Positions 6,698 to 16,071 of a DNA stretch of 16,185 bases are shown piece after piece. Location of the stretch: contig CAZTLE010000089.1 of NCBI GenBank assembly GCA_964614415.1, positions 1 through 16,185 on the forward strand. Reading direction: 5' to 3'. Numbering within the stretch: position 1 is the first letter of the stretch; each line of letters begins with the position of its first letter. The notes under the pieces are model-generated. The model saw only the letters and a program-made list of their open reading frames with translations. It searched no databases and was not told where the DNA came from. Source of the stretch: CAZTLE01 sp964614415. Lineage in GTDB: Bacteria; Bacteroidota; Bacteroidia; Flavobacteriales; Flavobacteriaceae. The position numbers and the translations under genes were made by a program.

Positions 6698-9600
6698 TTA
6701 GTTGTTACTGCAATCAATAACAAAGGGCAAATGAGCCCTGTCTACGGTTCCAAGGGTAAGGTCTCTTACTTCACAGATCACCTCGTCCGAACTGATCAAA
6801 GCACACGGGAAAGTGACATTAAAGGTATCAGAGGACGAGTAGGCTGAAAACTCCTGACCTTTTACCTTCCATCGGTACTCGTAACCGGAGGTTCCTCCGT
6901 ATGGAAACGCCTTGAACGTATAGGTAATGTCGGTTCCATTGTCGGTAGCGCCTATGATATCAATGTGATTGTTCAAATTAGCATAGGTGGTGCTGTTATA
7001 GACTGTTCCACTGCGTGTCACAGTACCCAGACCCGAGCCCCCACCGTTTCCAAAGGGATTGCCACATTGAGTAATGGGTGTTGGATCAATCCCAAGTACT
7101 GCTGTCAGATCGTCGGTAAGGTTATACTCATTCTCCGAAAGGATGTTGTAGTTCTGATCCACTACATAGTGCAATCTGTTATTGACATCGTAAGTGAAGT
7201 ACTGTGTACGACCTGAAGGGTCTGTAATACTGGTCACACCTACCTGTGGATTATAGGTATAGGTAGTGATCATGGCATCGCTCAAACTGCCTTGATTTCT
7301 AAGGTCATTGAGTGCGGTACGCAAGGTCTTCTCGTTACAGCTACCATTATCATAGCAATTATCGGTATCCAGATCGGACAGTGCTTTCAGGTTAGGAACA
7401 AAGGCTGCTACTGTGGTATAGGAAGCATTCTCAATTTTGGCAATCACCAACTGATCATTATATCCGTAGATATAGGATACCGGAATGTTCCCTTCAACTC
7501 GGGTTTGTAACAAATTACCGTGGGTATCGTACTTTTCGTATTGCATACGTACTTCGGGAGTGTCGGTTCCTTTTCCTTGTTCTATGGAAGTCACCCGGGC
7601 ATTGCTGGCTGTGCTTGTATTTTTATTGAAAATATACTTCCGGGTACCCAGTGGTGTAGTGTTCAAATACGACTCCTGCTTCACCACAAGATTCCACAGG
7701 TCGTCAGTTCTTAAGGTGGACATACCTGGCTCGTTGAATACCGCTGTGGAATAAGGATAATACAGATTCTCAATGGTAGACTGCGTCTCGTTGATCACCG
7801 TTTCGGAAGTGATCAGATTGGCATTCTCATCATAAGTGGAGTACTTAGTGGTAAAAGAAACATCATCATCCAAATACTCAGCAACTTCGCTGCGAATAAG
7901 TATGGATTTCTTAGAATACCAGGTTGGGAGTTTATAAGTATAATGCGTATTTCCTTCGGCATACCATGGCGGGGGATTACCATTGTTATCATCATGATAT
8001 ACCTGGCTTAGAAAGTTGGCATAGTGCAGGGTGTCAGGTTTGATAGAAACTGCCTCATATTCATTGATCGTGGACCTCTTGAGTTCATTATCACAATCGT
8101 ACAACGCCTCAGAAATTATATTTCCATTGAGGTAGGTGAAATTGAGTTTTGGTGTCATCCCTAACATAATTGCATTATTGGATTGCAGGTATGTCGAAAA
8201 TAGACTACCATTTGACTGGGTAGGGTTCCACCAATAAATTATGTCAATATCCTCTTTGAAATAAGCATTCTGTTGATTGTAGTATTGCCGATCTATACGA
8301 TTGATGACGGTTCCGTTTTCATCCAAATTCGACTCGGTAACAAACGAATAGCCCACATGAGATCCTTGTGCACTTGGATATCCGGTATTGTTGTTCGAAG
8401 ATATTCGTGTGCCCGTGCCATCTGATGAACTCGCTGGGCCTGGGTAGACAGGTGTATACGAGGCATATCCGGTGAACTTGGTTTGAAAGTTCAGTTCGTC
8501 CATAAGTTTTCCCGAAGAATTAACTCCTGTTGTATTAGGAAATACATAGTCGTATTCCATTTTCCGGATAAATCCCTGATTATTGTCATAAGTAGACAAG
8601 CTCTTAACACGCAAGCCACCCACCTCAAACTCTTCAAAAGCACCCGCGAGGTCACCTTCTATTCGCTTGAAATCTTCCGGTTGAAGTCCTACGGCGGGTT
8701 CTCCAAGCAACATTTCGCCTCCGGACCTTCTTTTAATGCGATACGAACCCGATGGAACAAGAACAGACTCATCACCATATCCCGCCGAACTTCCACCACT
8801 TGTAGCTCCTTCCCAGTGACCAACATAAAACAACGGATATACTTTACTTTCATCCTCCATGTCCTGGACATAGTACTTCATAATATCAGCATAGGGAGCA
8901 ACGCCTTCCCCTGGTGTGAACATTTGAAGGTCCCCTTGACCATTTACAATTATTGGGGTCGCAACAGTAAATGTATCATTGATACTCCATGGAATCTCCG
9001 TAGTGTTAGCCGTATTTGGATCGTACCTGTTATCATAAAAATTATACGATGAGCTTGCTGCATTTTTTAGATATTGATACGTGAACTCGTACTTGTCTTC
9101 ATTGATCAAATTAGACCAAAGCATTATGTTGGTCCCAGGGATGGTATCGGTGACCACATATGGAGACGGACCATTTACCCCTGCTTTGTTTCCTTCATAG
9201 GAAATCTCGGAATACCCTCCGGTTGGATAGGTGATCTTTGTAAGCATTCCCTTCTTGCTAAAAGTATGGTTCGCCCCACGATCTCCACCATTGAATTTAT
9301 AGTAGACATGCCCGAGCTTCATGTCCAGTGCATTGGCATTAGGCGCCATCGTTTGAACAGAACAAAATCGGCCTATGCTTGGAACGTGGGTCGAATTATT
9401 GGCTCCATTATAAAAACCCCAAAAATCAATATCTAACGTATTTTTTACAGGCAGGTCATCGGGTAAATTGTATTCGAATGAATACGAAAGGTCATTTACT
9501 TCTACCTTATCAAGTTTAAGTCGCAAGTAAGCCGCTTCATCCGAATTACCCAATCGGTCATTCTCAAAGTAAGTCTGTGTAAAGTTGACAGTTTTTGTGA

Positions 9601-10918
9601 CCGTACCATTGAAATCTTTCACATCAATGCGATCAAGACGCCTTCCGGTATTCTGATAGTGGGTCTGCGGATTGTTCGGAGTTCCATGCCGATGATCAAT
9701 GCTATTAATAACGGTCGTTTTGGATTGCGTGTTGAAAGCGGGAAGGAATGTGCCAGGATAAATATGGGTGAGGTCATTGCCCGTAATTAGGTCCCTTCTA
9801 TCTTCCTGAGATACAAACACAACCTCGCCAAAACGTCCGGTGATCTTATCCAAATATTGAGTGTATATTATGGACATAGTACAGGTGTAGTCAACATTAT
9901 TCGGATGATATACTGGCCCAATGTCGTCGTTGTGTTCTTGGGCGCTTTCATTAAAGCCAACCGAACCCGGGAATTGCGGCATGGAAAAATGAGCGCCTTC
10001 ATTATAACTGAAGTTAATGATGTCCCCGGTGGGTGAGGTAATTTGATCAAGGACCCAGGCTGTAATTACTGTATTATTCCCTTGATTCAGATCCCCTAAA
10101 AGGCCATCTACGGTATCTTCCTTTACATTTGATGTTGCGTTTGTGGAGACGGTTGACTTTGAAGATGTAAGAGATGCACTGTACTCTTTGGTGCCAAATA
10201 CAAACTGGAATCCATTGTCGTCCCATACTGTAAATGTCCGGGTGCTTAGGTTGTAATCAATCTGAGCATTTTTATTGTCAAAAATGTGGGTGGTGAGCGT
10301 ATTGCCAGTACCTACGCGCTTCTCAAACCGAAAGCGGTAGGAAGTGCCAAATAAATTCACCTCGTAAATGTCCGGTTGAGTATCCGGAGACAAATGAGGA
10401 GCTACTAATGTAGTACCGCCACCACCTACAGCATAACCCTGATGGATGCTAACAATCTCTGTAAGCGGCACATTGGGAACACCATTACTGGTATAGCTCA
10501 CCTCAAAATCATTAAACGGCCAGGCCGATATTTCGGTGTTGGAATTGGGAATAACGTTCTCGTTCAAATCATCATTCCCGTAAATATTTCGGGTGATCTG
10601 AGCCCGGCCACTTAGTGACCAGTTAAGTCCTACCCAGCTGGATTCCTGGGCGGGCCGGAAGCCCCCCGAATCATAGGAAAGGTTGATGGGAATCACCAAT
10701 CCCTCAAAATTGATACTGTGTAGGGGGACTCCCAGGTTCAATTTCCCATTGTAGGGATTGTTAGACACATCACCATAGGTTCCCAGGCTAGATGTTTCAG
10801 GAGACGCCGGGGTGTTCTCCTTCAGATAATCAGGGTCAAATCGTTCCGGACCCTGAGCCTGTTGCGCAAATGCCATTGCCGATAGACACACGGCAAGGCA
10901 AAACAATCGTAATTTCAT
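6698..10918 (-). CDS. Secreted TcB-like YD-repeat protein, RHS partner
   Basis: This is a 1,406-residue protein with a signal peptide (residues 1-18, ending AMAFA before QQ). The N-terminal 20-110 matches the opening of large Bacteroidota RHS-type proteins: SLGTYGDV, GVPLHSINFEGLVIPINLSY, then SWVGLNWSLSG at 94-104. In other members this region resembles the SpvB/TcB beta-propeller shell. The middle is long and beta-rich. Near the C-terminus are YD-type repeats (about 1140-1266: YIYGYND, YTYNPQVGVTSITDPSGRT, YFTYDVNNRLHYV). The last 115 residues, from QCGNPFGNGGG, look like an Ig-like domain ending FVIDCSNN. It has no RHS core or toxin tail. The DUF6443 RHS gene starts 12 bp later. I infer that the two proteins act together, as TcB and TcC do in Tc toxins. 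Confidence 0.85.
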   Translation of the reverse strand: MKLRLFCLAVCLSAMAFAQQAQGPERFDPDYLKENTPASPETSSLGTYGDVSNNPYNGKLNLGVPLHSINFEGLVIPINLSYDSGGFRPAQESSWVGLNWSLSGRAQITRNIYGNDDLNENVIPNSNTEISAWPFNDFEVSYTSNGVPNVPLTEIVSIHQGYAVGGGGTTLVAPHLSPDTQPDIYEVNLFGTSYRFRFEKRVGTGNTLTTHIFDNKNAQIDYNLSTRTFTVWDDNGFQFVFGTKEYSASLTSSKSTVSTNATSNVKEDTVDGLLGDLNQGNNTVITAWVLDQITSPTGDIINFSYNEGAHFSMPQFPGSVGFNESAQEHNDDIGPVYHPNNVDYTCTMSIIYTQYLDKITGRFGEVVFVSQEDRRDLITGNDLTHIYPGTFLPAFNTQSKTTVINSIDHRHGTPNNPQTHYQNTGRRLDRIDVKDFNGTVTKTVNFTQTYFENDRLGNSDEAAYLRLKLDKVEVNDLSYSFEYNLPDDLPVKNTLDIDFWGFYNGANNSTHVPSIGRFCSVQTMAPNANALDMKLGHVYYKFNGGDRGANHTFSKKGMLTKITYPTGGYSEISYEGNKAGVNGPSPYVVTDTIPGTNIMLWSNLINEDKYEFTYQYLKNAASSSYNFYDNRYDPNTANTTEIPWSINDTFTVATPIIVNGQGDLQMFTPGEGVAPYADIMKYYVQDMEDESKVYPLFYVGHWEGATSGGSSAGYGDESVLVPSGSYRIKRRSGGEMLLGEPAVGLQPEDFKRIEGDLAGAFEEFEVGGLRVKSLSTYDNNQGFIRKMEYDYVFPNTTGVNSSGKLMDELNFQTKFTGYASYTPVYPGPASSSDGTGTRISSNNNTGYPSAQGSHVGYSFVTESNLDENGTVINRIDRQYYNQQNAYFKEDIDIIYWWNPTQSNGSLFSTYLQSNNAIMLGMTPKLNFTYLNGNIISEALYDCDNELKRSTINEYEAVSIKPDTLHYANFLSQVYHDDNNGNPPPWYAEGNTHYTYKLPTWYSKKSILIRSEVAEYLDDDVSFTTKYSTYDENANLITSETVINETQSTIENLYYPYSTAVFNEPGMSTLRTDDLWNLVVKQESYLNTTPLGTRKYIFNKNTSTASNARVTSIEQGKGTDTPEVRMQYEKYDTHGNLLQTRVEGNIPVSYIYGYNDQLVIAKIENASYTTVAAFVPNLKALSDLDTDNCYDNGSCNEKTLRTALNDLRNQGSLSDAMITTYTYNPQVGVTSITDPSGRTQYFTYDVNNRLHYVVDQNYNILSENEYNLTDDLTAVLGIDPTPITQCGNPFGNGGGSGLGTVTRSGTVYNSTTYANLNNHIDIIGATDNGTDITYTFKAFPYGGTSGYEYRWKVKGQEFSAYSSSDTFNVTFPCALISSDEVICEVRDLTLGTVDRAHLPFVIDCSNN

Positions 10919-11037
10919 AGAAGTTCGATTTTAAAAATTAAACAATAGTTCTCTGTGCCAGGAATTACACCTGCGCAATAGGGGGGAATAAAAAGGGGGT
11001 ACTCGCTGAAGGGTAGGCGCAAATACCAGTTTAGACC

Positions 11038-11058
11038 AAAAAAATTTGGCCTGCCAAA
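11038..11058 (-). terminator. Short terminator-like hairpin
   Basis: On the minus strand TTTGGC-AG-GCCAAA is followed by TTTTTTT. The stem is only six bp, so it is a weak candidate. It could end transcripts from the polysaccharide operon or attenuate the RHS transcript, since it lies downstream of the candidate promoter. Confidence 0.4.
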
Positions 11059-11121
11059 CTATCCTAAAGGGGGGGGGTGATAATTTTGGTAGGAATAGGA
11101 GCTTTCGCTTCTATTAGAATG

Positions 11122-11153
11122 CTAAAGTATGGAATAATTCCAATTTGGCAAAA
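11122..11153 (-). promoter_or_regulatory. Candidate Bacteroidota-type promoter for RHS operon
   Basis: On the minus strand TTTG (11152-11149), a 19-base spacer and TACTTTAG (11129-11122) fit the -33 TTTG / -7 TAnnTTTG pattern with one mismatch. Transcription would start near 11115, giving a leader of about 200 bases before the ATG at 10918. No better match lies closer to the gene. Confidence 0.4.
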
Positions 11154-11225
11154 CGAAATTCTGTTAAAAAAGGAATAAGGTGTCGCAAATCTGTAGGTTT
11201 TGATCCACAGAACGGTTACTACCGG

Positions 11226-12620
11226 CTACTGACCGCGATAAAAGATGATCGTGCTTAACGTCTTGATAACGATACTAATATCCAAAAACAGGCTGCGACG
11301 TTTGATGTAATACAGATCGTACTGCAGTTTCTCCAGGGCGTCCTCCGTAGAAGCTCCGTACTTGGCATTTACCTGCGCCCAACCCGTAACTCCGGGTTTT
11401 ACAATATGGCGCACTTCATAAAAAGGGATCTTCTCCGAAAGCTCCTTCACAAATACAGGCCGCTCCGGACGGGGGCCAATCACGCTCATATCGCCCTTGA
11501 TCACATTCAAAAACTGCGGGATCTCATCAAAACGGGACCTGCGCAGGAATCGCCCGAACTTAGTAACCCGGTGGTCTTTCTTGCTCGCAAACACAGCACC
11601 ATCCTTCTCGGCATCCTTTACCATAGAACGCAGTTTGTAAATGCGAAAATGCTTCCCGTTACGCCCTACCCGTTCCTGGGTGTAGAACAACGGTCCCCGG
11701 TTCCCGAAAAGGTTTCCGATCAATATAACGGGCGAAATCAAAATCCCAAACAGTAGACCTATCACAGAAAACAACAGATCCAGTACCCGGTGAAAGAACA
11801 GATATAACTTGTTCTGATTACTTCGGCTAAACGGGAAATACCGGTAAAAGTCCTTGTCCACATGCTGCACAGGCACCCGGCGGGTGATCTCTTCATACAC
11901 ATGCGTATACTCACGAATGGGGGTTCCGCTCTCGAGGAGGTTGATCAACTGATTATACAACGACACCGTCATTCCCTCGGCCTGGGGTGTGGCTACAACC
12001 ACTTCAGAAATAGACTGCTCCTTAACAGTCTCTCCTACCCGGGTCAGTGGAAACTCCTGTAACGGATTGAACCCCGATGGCACATAGGTCCTGGAATCGG
12101 TATTGATAAAACCGATCACCTTGTAGTTGGGGTCCGATTTCTGCAAAGAGGCTACAATGGCATTGATATCCCGGGCATCACCAATGAGCAACACGCGCTT
12201 AAAGAAACGAGGAGCCGAAATGAGCACGATATACGCATAACGCCAGAGGAACAACGCCAGGTTGATCGAAATGTAGAAATAGATGATCTGCAAACGATTT
12301 TCCGGAAGTTCCGGAGTAAAGAAGGGTGTGAGCAGATAAAAAAGTACCGTAACCGAAGAGGCCAGAATAATGTTCTGAATAACAATCTCAAACTTACTGG
12401 CCTTCTGTAGATTATAAAGTTCGAAAATAGTCGCAAAGACCGTCAGGTAAAGGGCCAGAACGATCGACCACAACCAGTTTTCCGAATTGATCTTGAAGTA
12501 ATCGAAATCAAAGACCAATCCCACCAAATAAAGTGCAAGGAGTACGCAGAAGATATCCAGGAGTCGCAAGAGTACTTTCCTTTCAGAAATATCAAAATGG
12601 ATATTGGACCTCCTGGACAT
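11226..12620 (-). CDS. Polyprenyl-phosphate sugar-1-phosphate transferase
   Basis: This is an initiating enzyme of exopolysaccharide or capsule synthesis. It moves a sugar-1-phosphate from a nucleotide sugar to undecaprenyl phosphate at the inner membrane. The 464 residues are normal for the WcaJ/WbaP-like bacterial sugar transferase family. Hydrophobic segments cluster at about 18-135; a Rossmann-like domain follows (RVLLIGD at 142-148); a membrane segment lies at about 280-303; then the catalytic domain has KLRSM (329-333), DEIPQFLNVIKGDMS (365-379), IGPRPERP (381-388) and KPGVTGWAQV (408-417). All key motifs are intact. It is last in the polysaccharide operon, 61 bp after the GT4 gene, and the RHS leader follows. 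The sugar specificity cannot be read. Confidence 0.93.
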   Translation of the reverse strand: MSRRSNIHFDISERKVLLRLLDIFCVLLALYLVGLVFDFDYFKINSENWLWSIVLALYLTVFATIFELYNLQKASKFEIVIQNIILASSVTVLFYLLTPFFTPELPENRLQIIYFYISINLALFLWRYAYIVLISAPRFFKRVLLIGDARDINAIVASLQKSDPNYKVIGFINTDSRTYVPSGFNPLQEFPLTRVGETVKEQSISEVVVATPQAEGMTVSLYNQLINLLESGTPIREYTHVYEEITRRVPVQHVDKDFYRYFPFSRSNQNKLYLFFHRVLDLLFSVIGLLFGILISPVILIGNLFGNRGPLFYTQERVGRNGKHFRIYKLRSMVKDAEKDGAVFASKKDHRVTKFGRFLRRSRFDEIPQFLNVIKGDMSVIGPRPERPVFVKELSEKIPFYEVRHIVKPGVTGWAQVNAKYGASTEDALEKLQYDLYYIKRRSLFLDISIVIKTLSTIIFYRGQ

Positions 12621-12681
12621 AGGTTAGTTTTGAGGTATGGCAGTCTGTTAGTTAGTTCGATCGAAGTATAAAAGTAGGTAT

Positions 12682-13704
12682 TTATTCGGTCAAAAGCGAA
12701 ATCCATTTTGCTTTGATCTGCACCCAATCGAACGTATCCACCAACTGCCGGGCCTGTCGCTGAACACGAACCCCCTCCGACGGATTTTCCAGCAGGTAAG
12801 AAATAACTTCCACAAAAGCGTCCGGATCGTCAGGAGATACCATCCACCCCGTTTCTTTGTGTGTAATGATGTAAGGTATTCCACCGACATTCGTTGACAC
12901 GACCGGAAGTCCCAGTGCCATAGCCTCCAGCAAACTTACCGGCATATTGTCAAAATTCGTGGTATTGATAAAGATATCGTAGTCAGTCGCCAGGCTGATC
13001 CATTCCTGTTTTGTCAACTTTCCCGTAAACGAAACAGGAAGCCCTTGCTCCTCGGCATACTGTTTACAATGGACCAAACTGCCATCCTTATCCGGCCCTA
13101 CCATACAAAGGCTGGCATCATGGCCCTTATCACGTAACGCCTTGAGGACTTTTAACGCCAACATCGGGTTGTATATCTCCGCAAAGGAACGTACCCAAAG
13201 TAATTTTGGCTTGAGTGCCTGTCTTTCCTTGTAGGGATAATCGTTGAGATCGATCGTATTGGGGATATAGGTAAGGTTTTGATAGCCCGCCTTACGGAAA
13301 TGCTCCATCAGGTATTTTGACGGAGCCACATTGACCCTTGCCCCGTGAAAGAGCTTGTAGGACTGCGAGGGGCTCCGTTCCAGTCGGTTGGGAAGATCTC
13401 CTCCGTGCAGGATTGGGATATACGGAATTTTAAAAAGGCGACATAAATTCCCGATCGCCACGGCATAAAAGAAATTCTGAGTACTATAGGTATCGATAAG
13501 GACTACATCGGCCCAGGATCGATTCCGGACAACGGCCCAAAGCATATTCAGCAAGCGTACCGCCTTGTTCCGCTTGCCGGAGGCCGACCTCACCGCAAAA
13601 CCTTCCTCTGCCAACTGCCGGGACAGGGTGTCCAGGGTAGTCGGGGTGGCCGAAGGATTATGCCCTAACTTGTTTCCTATGTATAGTATTCTTCTTTCGG
13701 ACAT
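12682..13704 (-). CDS. GT4-family glycosyltransferase
   Basis: This 340-residue GT-B enzyme probably adds a sugar to the lipid-linked repeat unit in the cytoplasm. The N-terminal half has YIGNKLGHNPSA (8-19) and a HGGDLPNRL loop (100-108). The C-terminal donor half has VAPSKYLMEHF, IPNTID, VGPDKDG and the nucleotide-sugar motif NMPVSLLEAMALGLPVVST (253-271). The family's usual E-x7-E reads D252-x7-E260, a conservative change at the first acidic residue. The start (ATG at 13704) lies 47 bp inside the end of the upstream O-antigen ligase-like gene, so the genes are tightly coupled. Substrate and linkage are unknown. Confidence 0.9.
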   Translation of the reverse strand: MSERRILYIGNKLGHNPSATPTTLDTLSRQLAEEGFAVRSASGKRNKAVRLLNMLWAVVRNRSWADVVLIDTYSTQNFFYAVAIGNLCRLFKIPYIPILHGGDLPNRLERSPSQSYKLFHGARVNVAPSKYLMEHFRKAGYQNLTYIPNTIDLNDYPYKERQALKPKLLWVRSFAEIYNPMLALKVLKALRDKGHDASLCMVGPDKDGSLVHCKQYAEEQGLPVSFTGKLTKQEWISLATDYDIFINTTNFDNMPVSLLEAMALGLPVVSTNVGGIPYIITHKETGWMVSPDDPDAFVEVISYLLENPSEGVRVQRQARQLVDTFDWVQIKAKWISLLTE

Positions 13705-15016
13705 TTATGATCGTTATAAGGGCCAGTCCGTAGATAAGGGATGGAGCCGCAATTCGCATGGAAGAGTGATTGATCGTTAGGAACCAAAAAGCCAGAAACG
13801 AAAAAAGCAACACGTTGGACCGGTTCCGAATTCTGAAGATCAGAGGTGTCACAATAAGTATGAGCATTCCCAGCAATCCAAACAGGCCATGTTCCGAAAG
13901 GATCCGGGTCACCTCGTTGTGGGTATTGGAGAACCTACCGGTTTGAGCCTGCCTGTACTCCCGTACTTTACCTACACCGATCCCCGTGAGCGGATACTTG
14001 TAAAATGCCTCCATTTCCTCGTCTATCAATTCCAGTCGCCCCGTAGTGATATCACCCTTGGTGCGACCCGCCGCATCCTGATTCGCATACCGTTTGTCAA
14101 TCAATCCCAGTGTTGATACCGATGTAATGATCCAGGTGACGAGTATTACACCCCCAATAGCGATCAACTTAGGCATCATTACTGCCTTTGTACGTATTTT
14201 GGCCTGCAAGAAGTACAACAATATAAATACCGCCGCACAGGCTGCTGCTGTCATGATTCCTCCCCTCGAGAAGGTCACTATGCCTCTGTAAGTGAGTAAA
14301 CCAAGCAACGAAACATCGATGATATTGACTAATAAATCCCTTACCGTAAACAATCGGGTAAACAGGATAAACATGCCCAAACCGAGAATCGTGGCTACCT
14401 GATTTGGCCCAAAGCCGCCGGAAGCCGCAAAGTTTGACTGAGTTCCCGTCAATACGTCCCTAATGTTCGGGGTGTAGACGTAGAGATAGATGGTCATGGC
14501 GACCATCGGTAGTAATGCAGCCAGCAAAATCTGTTGCAGGCGTTTCCAGGACATCTTTCTGTCGTAACAGTACAAGGCACTTATAGCTAGACTTATCGGA
14601 CCACTCAGGTTAAAGGCGATCGCCTGTACGACGCTGGACTCGTAGTTGAGATTAATGGCTGAAAATAATATACCCGGAATCAGGAACACAATAAAGAACA
14701 CATACGGCCAGCTTTTGGTGTTGAACCCCTTATAGAACATTCCCAGGGTTAGAAATCCGATGACCGAATACTTGGCAAACTCATAGCTTAGCGCACCCCC
14801 GGTCATACGTGAAAAGACCTCAAAACCCATAATATAGGCCGCGGCGATAAGCACCTCATCGTTCTTGTTGCCTCGTGAGATCACATAGTACAAAAAGAAC
14901 ATTACAACGGAAAACAGGACAAACTTTGCCATGGCGGGAGCCAGGTAGATCGCCATGGCTATACCGGCGTGCAATAGCAGGAGTTGAATATACTGTGCGT
15001 TCGTAACGGCTTTCAT
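13658..15016 (-). CDS. O-antigen ligase/polymerase-like membrane protein
   Basis: This 452-residue integral membrane protein has about ten to twelve hydrophobic segments. It carries features of the Wzy_C / O-antigen ligase family: SGGFGPNQVAT (199-209), VTFSRGGI (247-254), and a large loop with TTGRLELIDEEM (324-335), YPLTGIGVG (341-349) and THNEVTRILSEHGLFG (365-380). The family either polymerises lipid-linked repeat units (Wzy) or ligates glycan to an acceptor (WaaL) on the periplasmic face; sequence alone does not separate these. With glycosyltransferases on both sides, Wzy-type polymerase is the likelier role. It overlaps the upstream GT4 gene by ATGA and the downstream one by 47 bp. Confidence 0.88.
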   Translation of the reverse strand: MKAVTNAQYIQLLLLHAGIAMAIYLAPAMAKFVLFSVVMFFLYYVISRGNKNDEVLIAAAYIMGFEVFSRMTGGALSYEFAKYSVIGFLTLGMFYKGFNTKSWPYVFFIVFLIPGILFSAINLNYESSVVQAIAFNLSGPISLAISALYCYDRKMSWKRLQQILLAALLPMVAMTIYLYVYTPNIRDVLTGTQSNFAASGGFGPNQVATILGLGMFILFTRLFTVRDLLVNIIDVSLLGLLTYRGIVTFSRGGIMTAAACAAVFILLYFLQAKIRTKAVMMPKLIAIGGVILVTWIITSVSTLGLIDKRYANQDAAGRTKGDITTGRLELIDEEMEAFYKYPLTGIGVGKVREYRQAQTGRFSNTHNEVTRILSEHGLFGLLGMLILIVTPLIFRIRNRSNVLLFSFLAFWFLTINHSSMRIAAPSLIYGLALITIINVRKKNTIHRKQVRA

Positions 15017-16071
15017 ACGAGCCTTTTGTAAATATTCATAAGTTGGGGCAGCACGGTCTTCTCTGAATACTGTGCTTCAACATGTTTTCTGAACTGAGAA
15101 GCATGTTGCGCTAACAATGACTCGTTCTTCATATAAGACCGAAGGCCATTTGCAAAGGCATCCGGATCTCCGGGAGGCACTGTTGTCCCAAATGTACTAA
15201 TTACTTCTTCACAACGCCCAACTTTTGTGGTGAGTGCCGCAATGCCGGCCGCGCCATATTCCAGCAAAGCCATGGGCAGTCCCTCGTGGTCGGAGGACAA
15301 TACTCCTATCTTCGCTTGTTCCAGCAAGTTCTTTGTATCCGACTGCAATCCTAATAACTCAACAGCATCTTCCATTCCGTTATCCCTAATGAAGTCTTTT
15401 ATTTCTTCTGAATATGCATCCTGATAATCGGCCCCGATCAACTGCAGTTTCCATCGTGGAAACTCTTTGTTCAGTTTGCTAAATGCCTGAAGCAGGTTCA
15501 AATGATTCTTGGGAGCTTTCAAATTGGCGAGGCACATGATTATTGAACTGCGTTCCGAATGATCAGATTGCCGCTCCCCCATTGTAACAAAGTTGGGCAG
15601 GTAGGTCACCTTTGAAGTCTTAAGGTTTTTTTCGCACCATGTTTTGAGCGCTTCGTTCACTGTAATTATTTCTGAAAAATAGCGAGAGCACCAACGTAGT
15701 GCTTTGTTTTCTTTTCCTGTGGTCTCCAACCGCTTTCCCAGATGCTCATGCCATACGATACGTACCTTCGGATAGAGTAGTTTGGTAAGCACCGCAAAAA
15801 AGAAGGAAGTGGTGTGGGCGTGGATAATGGTGATTCCGTGTATTTTCAAAAATCTTTTGAAGCGGCGCGCAGCGGCAAGATCCAGGATGCTTTTCCGATT
15901 CAGAAAGATATAATGCTCAGGATTGGCAATCTCTTGTTTGAAAGCGCCTTCTTCCCGCGTAACCGCGAGATACGAACCTTCGAGTTCGCGGTCCAGCGAA
16001 TTGGCAAAGGTTACGGCCATGCGTTCGGCCCCGCCCGGATTGAGCGAATCTATGAGTTGTACCACCTTCAT
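15013..16071 (-). CDS. GT4-family glycosyltransferase
   Basis: This 352-residue retaining GT-B glycosyltransferase has the typical N-terminal SLNPGGAERM (9-18), the IIHAHTTSFF region (82-91), an EHLGKRLE loop (109-116), YLPNFV (157-162), LIGADYQD (211-218) and the donor-site motif EGLPMALLEYGAAG with the complete E263-x7-E271 pair. The early GGAER motif is common in enzymes of capsule and O-antigen clusters. It overlaps the preceding gene by ATGA and the following one by ATGA, which indicates translational coupling within one polysaccharide operon. Donor and acceptor sugars are unknown. Confidence 0.92.
   Translation of the reverse strand: MKVVQLIDSLNPGGAERMAVTFANSLDRELEGSYLAVTREEGAFKQEIANPEHYIFLNRKSILDLAAARRFKRFLKIHGITIIHAHTTSFFFAVLTKLLYPKVRIVWHEHLGKRLETTGKENKALRWCSRYFSEIITVNEALKTWCEKNLKTSKVTYLPNFVTMGERQSDHSERSSIIMCLANLKAPKNHLNLLQAFSKLNKEFPRWKLQLIGADYQDAYSEEIKDFIRDNGMEDAVELLGLQSDTKNLLEQAKIGVLSSDHEGLPMALLEYGAAGIAALTTKVGRCEEVISTFGTTVPPGDPDAFANGLRSYMKNESLLAQHASQFRKHVEAQYSEKTVLPQLMNIYKRLV

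Larger units (their letters stand above)
10919..11225. other. 307-bp leader between polysaccharide and RHS operons
   Basis: There is no gene here. It holds the candidate RHS promoter (11122-11153), a run of nine G on the plus strand (C9 on the transcript, 11069-11077), a terminator-like hairpin (11038-11058) and two shorter G-runs (10981-10986 and 10995-10999). G-runs this dense are unusual in this otherwise balanced DNA. Confidence 0.6.

Noticed and set aside
8483..9052. 189-codon plus-strand frame
   Set aside because: It is antisense to the TcB-like gene with no domain features; the minus frame is clearly the coding one.
12621..12681. Promoter in the 61-bp gap before the sugar transferase
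   Set aside because: No TTTG/TAnnTTTG pair with suitable spacing; TACTTTTA alone is not enough.
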